From an uncultured Clostridia bacterium (GTDB lineage: Bacteria; Bacillota; Clostridia; Oscillospirales; Acutalibacteraceae): a stretch of DNA of 40,139 nucleotides. The notes beneath the pieces were generated by a model that saw only the letters and a list, made by a program, of their open reading frames with translations, did no database searches and had not been told where the DNA came from. The position numbers were made by a program, and so were the translations under genes. Numbering within the stretch: the first letter of the stretch is position 1; every line of letters begins with the position of its first letter. The DNA lies in NCBI GenBank assembly GCA_937895645.1, contig CALBKQ010000059.1, positions 1-40,139 on the forward strand, read 5' to 3'. Below, piece by piece: positions 27,385-34,739 of the stretch.

Positions 27385-28020
27385 TTATTTTTCTACTGTT
27401 TCAGTTTCTTTTTCTTCCTTTGCAACTACTGTTGCACCTATATTTTCATTATCTTCGTTCTTAAGGACTTTAAGGAAAGTTGTGAAAATAATCTTTATAT
27501 CAAGCCACAGTGACATATTATCAACATACCATACATTAAGTTCAATGCGTCTGTTCCACTCAACATCTTTTCTACCATTTACCTGTGCCCAACCTGTAAT
27601 GCCCGGTCTTACCTCAAACATACGAAGTTGGAAATCACTATACTCTGAATAATCCCAAGGATGATATGTAAGTGGAGGACGAGGTCCTACAAAACTCATT
27701 TCGCCCTTAAGAATGTTTACAAACTGTGGTAACTCGTCAATACTTGTTGAACGAATGATTTTGCCTATACCAGTAACTCGCGCATCACCTTTACCTGAGT
27801 AAACTCCACTGCCCTGTGTTTCAGCACCCACAACCATTGAACGGAACTTATAAATCTCAAAAACTTTGCCATCAAGACCTATGCGCTTCTGTTTGAAAAT
27901 TACAGGTCCGGGAGAAGTGAGTTTTATAATCAAAGCCACAACTAAAAAAACAGGTGAAAGAATAATTAACGCCATTAAAGCGATAGTAAAATCAAGAAAT
28001 CTTTTTATACTCCTATACAT
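27385..28020 (-). CDS. Small phosphoglycosyl transferase (priming sugar transferase)
   Basis: A 211-residue protein from ATG 28,020, chosen because GGGAG lies 9 bases upstream; an ATG at 28,062 has no ribosome site and is almost on the predicted transcription start. One N-terminal hydrophobic helix (11-33) with Ser-Pro at 22-23 makes the re-entrant membrane segment of monotopic enzymes. The KFRSM motif (58-62), the Asp95-Glu96 catalytic dyad in TSIDELPQ and VGPRPP (111-116) complete the bacterial sugar transferase pattern, about PglC size. It transfers a sugar-1-phosphate to undecaprenyl phosphate and starts the repeat unit. The charged tail (EEKETETVEK) is unusual but plausible. It is the first gene of the operon. 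Confidence 0.92.
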   Translation of the reverse strand: MYRSIKRFLDFTIALMALIILSPVFLVVALIIKLTSPGPVIFKQKRIGLDGKVFEIYKFRSMVVGAETQGSGVYSGKGDARVTGIGKIIRSTSIDELPQFVNILKGEMSFVGPRPPLTYHPWDYSEYSDFQLRMFEVRPGITGWAQVNGRKDVEWNRRIELNVWYVDNMSLWLDIKIIFTTFLKVLKNEDNENIGATVVAKEEKETETVEK

Positions 28021-28090
28021 AAATTCGTGCTCCCAATAGTAAAAGTAAACGCAACAATCCATAATAATGCATTGTAATCATATTTAAGAT

Positions 28091-28119
28091 ATTATACTGC
28101 TATACTATATAAAAGTCAA
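28091..28119 (-). promoter_or_regulatory. Main promoter of the polysaccharide operon
   Basis: On the minus strand TTGACT (28,114-28,119), 17 bases, then a perfect TATAAT (28,091-28,096). Transcription should start near 28,084, giving a leader of about 60 bases before the priming transferase ATG. It is a near-consensus sigma-A promoter and so should be strong unless repressed. Confidence 0.85.
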
Positions 28120-28130
28120 TGAAAATTGAC
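28115..28130. promoter_or_regulatory. Palindrome over the -35 (possible operator)
   Basis: GTCAAT-GAAA-ATTGAC is a perfect 6-base inverted repeat with a 4-base centre. Its left arm overlaps the -35 hexamer of the polysaccharide promoter, so a bound protein would block the polymerase. No regulator gene lies in the window. Confidence 0.4.
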
Positions 28131-28135
28131 AGTTT

Positions 28136-28168
28136 TTTTGAGATTTGTTTAATTGTTTTTTCTCAAAA
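28136..28168. repeat. Inverted repeat TTTTGAGA/TCTCAAAA
   Basis: Perfect 8-base arms at 28,136-28,143 and 28,161-28,168 are separated by 17 bases, just upstream of the polysaccharide promoter. They could be two half-sites of a regulator or a weak hairpin. The surrounding AT-rich sequence lowers its significance. Confidence 0.35.
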
Positions 28169-28207
28169 TCCAACATATTTTTACAATTATAAAATCACAT
28201 AAAAAAT

Positions 28208-28227
28208 TGCACAAAAATGCACAAAAA
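28208..28227. repeat. Tandem 10-base repeat TGCACAAAAA
   Basis: Two exact head-to-tail copies of TGCACAAAAA, one helical turn apart, lie between the two divergent promoters about 40 bases upstream of the rightward -35. They could form a direct-repeat binding site. Confidence 0.4.
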
Positions 28228-28265
28228 TCATATAAGAATTTTTACTTGTGTGCTATATGTTTTTA

Positions 28266-28295
28266 TTGACTTTTTTGAAAAAAATATTATATAAT
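28266..28295 (+). promoter_or_regulatory. Promoter of the cofE-like/GMP synthase unit
   Basis: TTGACT (28,266-28,271), an 18-base spacer, then a perfect TATAAT (28,290-28,295). Transcription would start near 28,302, leaving a leader of about 95 bases with no recognisable riboswitch. Confidence 0.8.
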
Positions 28296-28397
28296 AGTGT
28301 GTAATTTTTAATATTCGGCAAATATGGACTTTTTTTATGGTTTGTTTGTGGAATTTTTAGATTTTACTTTCGTATTTTTTATATTGGAGAGATATAT

Positions 28398-29588
28398 ATG
28401 GAAAGAAAAGTCGGTACTGTTTCAAGAGGTATTCGTTGCCCTATTATCAGACAAGGCGATGACCTTGTTGACATTACAGTAACAAGTGTACTTGAAGCAG
28501 CTGAAAGCGAAAATTTTGAAATGCGTGACAGAGACGTTGTTTCTCTCACAGAATCTATCGTTGCACGTGCACAAGGCAACTACGCATCAGTTGACGATAT
28601 TGCAGCTGATGTTAAGGCAAAGCTTGGTGGTGAGACAATTGGTGTTATTTTCCCAATTCTTTCAAGAAACCGTTTTGCAATCTGCCTTCGTGGTATTGCT
28701 AAAGGCGCTAAAAAGGTTGTTCTTATGCTCAGCTACCCAAGCGACGAGGTTGGTAACTCACTCGTAAGTCTTGACCAAGTTGACGAAGCAGGAATTAACC
28801 CCTATTCAGATGTACTTGACGAAGCAAAATACAGAGAACTTTTTGGCGAAAACAAACACGAATTCACAGGCGTTGACTATGTTGCTTATTACTCTGAAAT
28901 TATCAGAGAAGCAGGTGCAGAGCCAGAAATTATCTTCGCAAATCAGCCAAAAACAATACTTAACTATACTGACTGTGTTCTTACTTGCGATATTCACACA
29001 AGAGCCAGAACAAAGAGAATTCTCAAAGCAGCTGGTGCTAAAGTAGTTTGCGGTCTTGACGATATTCTTAACGTTCCTGTAAACGGTAGTGGTTGCAATG
29101 AAAAATACGGTCTTTTAGGTTCAAATAAATCTACTGAGGATACAATCAAGCTTTTCCCGAGAGATTGTCAGGACCTTGTTGAAGATATTCAGACAGAGTT
29201 CCTTAAAAGAACAGGAAAGCATATCGAAGTAATGGTATATGGTGACGGTGCATTTAAGGACCCCCAAGGTAAAATCTGGGAGCTTGCTGATCCTGTTGTT
29301 TCACCCGCACATACATCGGGTCTTATCGGTACACCTAATGAGCTTAAGCTTAAATATCTTGCAGATAACGATTTTAAAGGTCTTTCCGGTGCAGAGCTTA
29401 AAGAAGCAATTTCAAAGAGCATTAAAGCGAAGTCTGATAACCTTGTAGGTAATATGGCTTCTCAGGGCACAACACCCAGACAGCTTACCGACCTTATAGG
29501 TTCACTTTGTGACCTTACAAGTGGTTCCGGTGATAAAGGCACACCTATCATTCTTGTTCAGGGTTATTTTGATAACTACACTGATTAA
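28398..29588 (+). CDS. CofE-like gamma-glutamyl ligase family protein
   Basis: A 396-residue protein of the coenzyme F420-0:L-glutamate ligase (CofE/FbiB N-terminal) family, with the N-terminal VSRGIRCPIIRQGDD and DVVSLTESIVARAQG segments and a later CDIHTRARTKR and GDGAFKDP. GGAGAG lies 6 bases before the ATG. CofE adds glutamate to F420 using GTP, but the protein is much longer than archaeal CofE (about 250 residues) and nothing else for F420 is present. A different acceptor is likely in this lineage. It is co-transcribed with the GMP synthase gene 35 bases downstream. Confidence 0.8.
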   Translation: MERKVGTVSRGIRCPIIRQGDDLVDITVTSVLEAAESENFEMRDRDVVSLTESIVARAQGNYASVDDIAADVKAKLGGETIGVIFPILSRNRFAICLRGIAKGAKKVVLMLSYPSDEVGNSLVSLDQVDEAGINPYSDVLDEAKYRELFGENKHEFTGVDYVAYYSEIIREAGAEPEIIFANQPKTILNYTDCVLTCDIHTRARTKRILKAAGAKVVCGLDDILNVPVNGSGCNEKYGLLGSNKSTEDTIKLFPRDCQDLVEDIQTEFLKRTGKHIEVMVYGDGAFKDPQGKIWELADPVVSPAHTSGLIGTPNELKLKYLADNDFKGLSGAELKEAISKSIKAKSDNLVGNMASQGTTPRQLTDLIGSLCDLTSGSGDKGTPIILVQGYFDNYTD

Positions 29589-29623
29589 GTTTATTTCTTT
29601 ATAGTTTTTTGGAGGTATAAAAT

Positions 29624-30613
29624 ATGGATTTTCCTAAACGTCCCGATGAAATGGTTAGAATTACCACCAAAGAGCTTGCCGATGCTTTTATAGCAGAGCA
29701 GGTTGAGGCAATCCGTGCTCAGGTTGGTGATAACAGAGTTTTGCTTGCACTTTCCGGCGGTGTTGATTCCTCAGTAGTTGCAGCTCTTCTTATAAAGGCT
29801 ATCGGAAACAAGCTTGTTTGCGTTCATGTTAACCACGGCCTTATGCGTAAAAATGAAAGCGAGCAGGTCATAGAAATCTTTGGCAAAGAAATGGATTGTC
29901 AGCTTATTTATGTTGACGCAACAGACCGTTTTCTTGATAAACTTGCAGGCGTTTCCGACCCTGAAACGAAGCGTAAAACAATCGGTGCTGAATTTATTGA
30001 GGTATTTAATGACGAGGCTGTTAAGTTAAATAAAGAGGGTGTAAAATTCCTCGGTCAGGGAACTATTTATCCTGATATTCTTGAGAGCAAAAAGGGTATT
30101 AAGTCACATCACAATGACGGCGGTTTGCCTGAGGGTATCACCTTTGAGCTTGTTGAGCCCGTCAAATTCCTTTATAAGGACGAGGTTAGGGTGGTAGGTG
30201 AAGCTCTCGGTCTTCCTCACGCTATGGTTTACCGTCAGCCGTTCCCCGGTCCCGGTCTCGGCGTTCGTTGCCTTGGTGCCATCACAAGAGACAGGCTCCA
30301 TGCTCTCCGTGAAGCTGATGCAATCCTCAGAGAAGAATTTGATTATGCCGGTCTTGCAGAAAAGGTTTGGCAGTATTTCATCGCCATTCCCGATGTTAAA
30401 AGCGTTGGTGTAAGAGACGAAAAGCGTTACGAGGGTTGGCCTGCAATCATTCGTGCGGTTAACACTAAGGATGCAATGACAGCAACAATCGAGGAAATTC
30501 CTTATACCGTTCTTCATAAAATAACAAACAGAATTACCACAGAGGTAGAGGGAATAAACCGTGTTCTTTATGACCTTACTCCGAAGCCTGTAGGCACCAT
30601 CGAATGGGAATAA
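29624..30613 (+). CDS. guaA: GMP synthase, ATP-pyrophosphatase subunit (no glutaminase domain)
   Basis: A 329-residue protein covering only the synthetase part of GMP synthase. The P-loop LSGGVDSS is at 43-50, followed by GQGTIYPD, SHHNDGGLP, the flexible PFPGPGLGVR and the C-terminal dimerisation end KPVGTIEWE. It adenylates XMP and replaces the adenylate with ammonia to give GMP. The usual bacterial GuaA is about 510 residues with an N-terminal glutamine amidotransferase, which is absent here and not encoded next door. The layout resembles the two-subunit archaeal enzyme (GuaAb). The start has a GGAGG ribosome site. A strong terminator follows. Confidence 0.9.
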   Translation: MDFPKRPDEMVRITTKELADAFIAEQVEAIRAQVGDNRVLLALSGGVDSSVVAALLIKAIGNKLVCVHVNHGLMRKNESEQVIEIFGKEMDCQLIYVDATDRFLDKLAGVSDPETKRKTIGAEFIEVFNDEAVKLNKEGVKFLGQGTIYPDILESKKGIKSHHNDGGLPEGITFELVEPVKFLYKDEVRVVGEALGLPHAMVYRQPFPGPGLGVRCLGAITRDRLHALREADAILREEFDYAGLAEKVWQYFIAIPDVKSVGVRDEKRYEGWPAIIRAVNTKDAMTATIEEIPYTVLHKITNRITTEVEGINRVLYDLTPKPVGTIEWE

Positions 30614-30637
30614 GTGAATAATAATTTTAATTTATCA

Positions 30638-30670
30638 GACTACTGGTTTTATAATCAGTAGTCTTTTTTA
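30638..30670 (+). terminator. Intrinsic terminator after GMP synthase gene
   Basis: GACTACTG at 30,638-30,645 pairs perfectly with CAGTAGTC at 30,656-30,663 across a 10-base loop and is followed by TTTTTTATTT. Confidence 0.9.
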
Positions 30671-30748
30671 TTTAACAAATTGCATTGTGAAAAACGCTTA
30701 AAACAACAATGCGATTATCATTAATTTTGTTAATATTGAAAAAAAGTA

Positions 30749-30777
30749 TTGAATATCAAAAAAACTTTTGTTATATT
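30749..30777 (+). promoter_or_regulatory. Promoter of the GH3 gene
   Basis: TTGAAT (30,749-30,754), 17 bases, then TATATT (30,772-30,777), located about 40 bases before the ATG, which has AGGGGAG upstream. Confidence 0.6.
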
Positions 30778-30818
30778 GAAACTATGGTAAATATTTTTAA
30801 TTAAGGGGAGATTACATA

Positions 30819-33434
30819 ATGAAAAAATCAAATAAGGTAATTGCCGTAACGCTTGTTTTCACACTCCTTTTAACTTATCTGGTAGTTCCGTCATTTGCCG
30901 TGAGCGGAAACATTCCTGATGATGTTGTAGCAATGTCGAGTCAGGTTGCTGTTGAAATCGAGCAAGAGGGTATAGTTCTTCTTAAGAATGTGGATGAAAC
31001 ATTGCCTCTTGCAGGAAAAAAGGTTAATGTTTTCGGTGCGGCATCCGTAGTACCTCTTTTGGGTGGTGCAGGCTCCGGGGCTATTACCACTCACGATCCG
31101 GTATATTTTTATGAAGCACTCGAAGAGTCCGGAATTGTTTATAACACAGAACTTATGGAGCTCTACGATGAATACTGCAGTTCTGATGAAATTTTAAAAA
31201 CCGGTAGCACTGTTTTCAATAACCTTCTTCAGCTTTTGCTTGCAAAAAGCGCATTGAATGAAATGAATCCTGATATGCTTACTGATGATGTAATGGCACG
31301 GGCAAAAAACTTTTCCGATACCGCCATAATAGTTATTGGCAGAACAAGTGCAGAAAACTCTGACCTTTCACCCGAGATTCTTTCTTTGAGTGATGCCGAA
31401 AGAGCAATGGTGGATAAGGTTGCTTCTACATTTTCAGAGGTTATCGTGCTTTTTAACATAGGTAATGTAATGGAAATGGGTTTTCTTGATGAATATGAAA
31501 GTATAAAGGCTGCTGCTATTATCTGGATTCCCGGCGAATTTGGTATGAGAGCAGTCGGACAGATGCTTAAAGGTGAAATCAATCCTTCGGGCAGACTTGC
31601 GGATACAATCGCATACAGCATCTATGACCATCCATCAACACAAAACTTTGGTACCTATGAATATGATGGTGGGGAATACTATGTTGAATATCAGGAGGGT
31701 ATATATGTAGGTTATCGTTACTTTGAAACCTTTGCAAAAGACAAGGTTCAGTATCCTTTCGGATACGGTCTTTCCTACACAACTTTTACAAAAGAAATTG
31801 TGTCAACAAGTACCGAAAACGGTAAAATTAGAGTTGATGTCAAGGTTACAAACATAGGTGATGTGAATGGTAAGGACACTGTGCAGATTTATTACAGTGC
31901 ACCCTACACCGGTAAAATTGAAAAAAGTGCAATATCGTTGGGTGGATATGAAAAAACAAAACTTCTTGCACCTAATGAAAGTGAAATTGTTACAGTTGAT
32001 TTTGATATAAATGATATGGCTTCTTACGATAGATTTAATAATGAAGCCTGGGTGCTTGAAAAAGGTGATTATCAGATAATTCTTGGCGAAAATGTTCGAT
32101 ATCATATTGATTCATTTACATTTGCTCTTGATGAAGATGTTGTGATAAAAAACGATGAAGTTTCAGGAACTGAAATTAATAATCTGTTTGAAGACGCATA
32201 TTCAGGCTTTACAGTTCTTTCAAGGTCTAATGCTGAAGAAACATACCCTGTTGCAAGACAACTCGTTAAAACTGAAGCAATTAAAAAGGCGGATAAATAT
32301 CCTGAACCAACTAAAGAGGGTACAGCTCCTAAAATGGGGGTAACATACGATACAGGCGTTATCACCCTTCAGGATGTTTATGAAAACGAAGAGCTTATGG
32401 ATAAATTTCTTGATCAGCTTACCCTTGAAGAAATGACAAATCTTGTTGCTCGTGGCGGTTATCAGACACACGGAATCGAGAGACTTGGTGTTCCGCAAAC
32501 TTGGGATAATGATGGTCCCTCCAGTATCAAAGGTGCTCATGGTATTGCGTATACAGATAGCGGTACTGCTTACCCTTGTGCTACTGCAATTGCTTGTACT
32601 TGGAATAAAGCACTTGCAAATAAAATGGGGGACTGTGTAGGTATAGAGGCAAGGAGCATTGGTACTGATATCTGGTATGCTCCCGGTGTTAACATCCACA
32701 GAAACCCTATGGGTGGCAGAAATTTTGAATATTTCTCGGAGGATCCCGTTCTTTCCGGAACAATGGGTGCCGAAATTATCGATGGTGCTTGGGGACAAGG
32801 TCTTGTTACAACAATTAAGCACTTTGTAATGAACGACCAGGAATCCCAACGTGCAGGTGTTTTTACTTGGGCGGATGAACAGACAATGCGTGAAATTTAC
32901 TTAAAGGCTTTTGAGATTCCTGTTAAAGAATCGGCTTGTCACGGAGTAATGTCCGCTTATAACAGAATCGGTACTGATTGGTGCGGTGCAAGTTCAGAGC
33001 TTTTGAAAGATCTGCTTCGTGAAGAATGGGGATATGATGGTTATGTTGTTTCCGACTATTCTAACAATTTTGTCGGTAACGGTTATATGAGTCCTGTTCT
33101 TGCAATTTATAATGGTAATGATACAATGCTTACAGGTGTTTGGTTCCTTAATATGCCTTCGCATATTGCGGCAATTGAAATGCAGTATTACGCAGACCCC
33201 ATTGGCTTTGGTACCGCAATGCGTGAAGCGTGCAGAAATATTCTTAACGCTAAAATGAAAACGAAAGCTTTTCTTGAACCGGGCTACTTTGTTGATAACG
33301 AAGACCTTGTTATTAAAGAAGATGATTGGAATTTTACAGAACCCTATGTACTTTCTTATTTAAACTTTGAATTCACTAATTTTATTAATCAGATTGTAAT
33401 GATATTCAGAAAATTTATTGATTGGCATTTCTGA
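30819..33434 (+). CDS. Secreted glycoside hydrolase family 3, domain-swapped type
   Basis: An 871-residue protein with a Sec signal peptide (basic start, hydrophobic core 8-22, likely cut after SFA at 27). The GH3 domains come in reversed order: first the alpha/beta sandwich (about 48-310, with EQEGIVLLKNVDETLPL at its start), then the fibronectin-like domain (about 335-425), then the TIM barrel (about 520-800). The likely nucleophile is Asp746 in VVSDYSNN and the likely acid/base is Glu179 in RTSAENSDLS. This order is known in beta-glucosidases of Ruminococcus albus and Butyrivibrio. It releases sugars from the non-reducing end of glycans outside the cell. The C-terminus ends in a hydrophobic, aromatic tail (about 850-871) that may anchor it. 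The substrate is unknown. Confidence 0.9.
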   Translation: MKKSNKVIAVTLVFTLLLTYLVVPSFAVSGNIPDDVVAMSSQVAVEIEQEGIVLLKNVDETLPLAGKKVNVFGAASVVPLLGGAGSGAITTHDPVYFYEALEESGIVYNTELMELYDEYCSSDEILKTGSTVFNNLLQLLLAKSALNEMNPDMLTDDVMARAKNFSDTAIIVIGRTSAENSDLSPEILSLSDAERAMVDKVASTFSEVIVLFNIGNVMEMGFLDEYESIKAAAIIWIPGEFGMRAVGQMLKGEINPSGRLADTIAYSIYDHPSTQNFGTYEYDGGEYYVEYQEGIYVGYRYFETFAKDKVQYPFGYGLSYTTFTKEIVSTSTENGKIRVDVKVTNIGDVNGKDTVQIYYSAPYTGKIEKSAISLGGYEKTKLLAPNESEIVTVDFDINDMASYDRFNNEAWVLEKGDYQIILGENVRYHIDSFTFALDEDVVIKNDEVSGTEINNLFEDAYSGFTVLSRSNAEETYPVARQLVKTEAIKKADKYPEPTKEGTAPKMGVTYDTGVITLQDVYENEELMDKFLDQLTLEEMTNLVARGGYQTHGIERLGVPQTWDNDGPSSIKGAHGIAYTDSGTAYPCATAIACTWNKALANKMGDCVGIEARSIGTDIWYAPGVNIHRNPMGGRNFEYFSEDPVLSGTMGAEIIDGAWGQGLVTTIKHFVMNDQESQRAGVFTWADEQTMREIYLKAFEIPVKESACHGVMSAYNRIGTDWCGASSELLKDLLREEWGYDGYVVSDYSNNFVGNGYMSPVLAIYNGNDTMLTGVWFLNMPSHIAAIEMQYYADPIGFGTAMREACRNILNAKMKTKAFLEPGYFVDNEDLVIKEDDWNFTEPYVLSYLNFEFTNFINQIVMIFRKFIDWHF

Positions 33435-33440
33435 TAAAAC

Positions 33441-33472
33441 AGCCGAGTCCGAATCGGGCTCGGCTTTATTTT
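33441..33472 (+). terminator. Intrinsic terminator after the GH3 gene
   Basis: An 11-base GC-rich stem, AGCCGAGTCCG with CGGGCTCGGCT (one G-T pair), has a 3-base loop and is followed by TTATTTTT. Confidence 0.92.
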
Positions 33473-33494
33473 TGGTTTATTGTTTCTATGTGTA

Positions 33495-33523
33495 TTGCAA
33501 AAAAATATCGGGTGAGTTATAAT
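33495..33523 (+). promoter_or_regulatory. Promoter of the kinase/uridylyltransferase pair
   Basis: TTGCAA (33,495-33,500), 17 bases, then a perfect TATAAT (33,518-33,523). Transcription would start about 55 bases before the chosen ATG. Confidence 0.7.
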
Positions 33524-33583
33524 CAATTGTGAATAACAACACTCTTTGAAGACTTGCATTTAAACTTAACGGAGAAGTATAAA

Positions 33584-34723
33584 ATGAACCTTCTGAAAAA
33601 TGTAGCAGAACATTTTGAGATACAAGGAAAGATTACAAATATCGAGCATATCAATAAAGGTTATATCAACCACACCTACAAAGTTGAAACTATTTCTGAA
33701 AATAACAATATCCACAAGTATATTCTTCAACGGATCAATACTGATGTCTTTCCTGATGTTGATGCATTGTTGAGCAACTTTCAGCTGACAACTGCTCATT
33801 TAATTGAACGACTCGATATGCCCGGGCAACACGAACGAGGAGCTGTGCAGACACTCCGTAATACCAAAGACGGTAAGCTGTGCTTTAAAGACTCCTCGGG
33901 AGTTTGGCGTATGATGACATACTTTGATGATGTGTATTCTCTTGATATTCCGGAAGAACCGGAAGTGTTTTACTATGCGGGTGTCGCTTTCGGGCGATTT
34001 ATAAAAGTACTGGCTTCTGTTGATGCAACTAAAATAAAAGAAGTTATTCCTAACTTCCATAATACCAAGAGTCGTTATTTTGATTTAGAAGCTACAATTT
34101 TACTCGACCCTGTAAAGCGTGTTGATAGTGTTTCTAATGAAATTGATTTCATTCGTGAACGCACCAATATGTTCGGGAAAATCACCGAGGCTTTAGATAG
34201 CGGTAAAATCCCGACACGCATTTGCCATAATGACTGCAACTTAAACAACATCCTTTTTGACAATATAACACATCTGCCTGTTGCGATTATTGATCTTGAT
34301 ACTGTTATGCCATCATCACCATTGTATGATTTTGGTGATAGTATGAGAATCGGTACAAACACTGCCAAGGACGATGAAAAGGATTTAAGCAAGGTTTCCT
34401 GTGATTTGAATCTTTATGAAGCCTATGCCCGCGGGTATCTTGAAGCCTGCGGAGATATTCTCACAAACGAAGAATTGCAGTTGCTTCCGTATGCGTCCTT
34501 GATAATTACCGCAGAGGACGGTATTCGCTTTTTAATGGATCATATAAACGGCGATACATATTATCACATTGATTATCCCGGTCAAAATCTTGACAGAGCA
34601 CGAACACAGCTGAGGCTTTTGGAAGATATGGAAAAAAAGTTGCCTGAAATAAGAAGAATACTGCAAAAAATCTATGATACACAGGGGCTTGAGGTCAATG
34701 TGTGTGAATATGTTGAAGTGTAA
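33584..34723 (+). CDS. NahK-like N-acetylhexosamine 1-kinase (APH-fold)
   Basis: A 379-residue kinase started at ATG 33,584, which has GGAG 9 bases upstream; a TTG at 33,554 has none. The aminoglycoside-phosphotransferase fold is seen in KGYINHTYKV (glycine loop, 25-34), the catalytic HNDCNLNN (215-222: His215, Asp217, Asn222) and IDLD (236-239) for metal. VIPNFHNT near 154-161 resembles the sugar-binding part of Bifidobacterium NahK. That enzyme phosphorylates free GlcNAc or GalNAc at C1. The next gene is a uridylyltransferase, which fits a two-step salvage route to UDP-HexNAc. The exact sugar is inferred. Confidence 0.82.
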   Translation: MNLLKNVAEHFEIQGKITNIEHINKGYINHTYKVETISENNNIHKYILQRINTDVFPDVDALLSNFQLTTAHLIERLDMPGQHERGAVQTLRNTKDGKLCFKDSSGVWRMMTYFDDVYSLDIPEEPEVFYYAGVAFGRFIKVLASVDATKIKEVIPNFHNTKSRYFDLEATILLDPVKRVDSVSNEIDFIRERTNMFGKITEALDSGKIPTRICHNDCNLNNILFDNITHLPVAIIDLDTVMPSSPLYDFGDSMRIGTNTAKDDEKDLSKVSCDLNLYEAYARGYLEACGDILTNEELQLLPYASLIITAEDGIRFLMDHINGDTYYHIDYPGQNLDRARTQLRLLEDMEKKLPEIRRILQKIYDTQGLEVNVCEYVEV

Positions 34724-34739
34724 AATTATGGAGCTTGAA

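Larger units (their letters stand above)
28021..28397. other. Divergent intergenic regulatory region
   Basis: This 377-base, very AT-rich region separates the leftward polysaccharide operon from the rightward cofE-like/GMP synthase pair. It contains one strong promoter for each direction, a palindrome over the leftward -35, a spaced inverted repeat and a tandem 10-base repeat, each listed below. I see no gene and no known riboswitch. Confidence 0.8.

Noticed and set aside
28120..28260. A CRISPR array or leader in the repeat-rich intergenic region
   Set aside because: There are only two copies of a 10-base repeat, with no spacers and no cas genes in the window.
28302..28397. A purine riboswitch in the leader of the GMP synthase unit
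   Set aside because: The leader lacks the conserved purine-aptamer core and any clear three-way junction; it is AT-rich and unstructured.
28398..29588. True coenzyme F420 biosynthesis
   Set aside because: Only a CofE-like ligase is present, it is longer than archaeal CofE, and no CofC, CofD or F420-dependent enzyme lies nearby.
30104..30517. A 137-codon leftward open frame
   Set aside because: It is antisense to the most conserved part of the GMP synthase gene and has no promoter or ribosome site.
32220..32849. A 209-codon open frame on the minus strand inside the GH3 gene
   Set aside because: It lies opposite the conserved GH3 barrel, has no ribosome site and its translation (rich in Cys, Ser, Thr, Ile) looks like the complement of a real gene.
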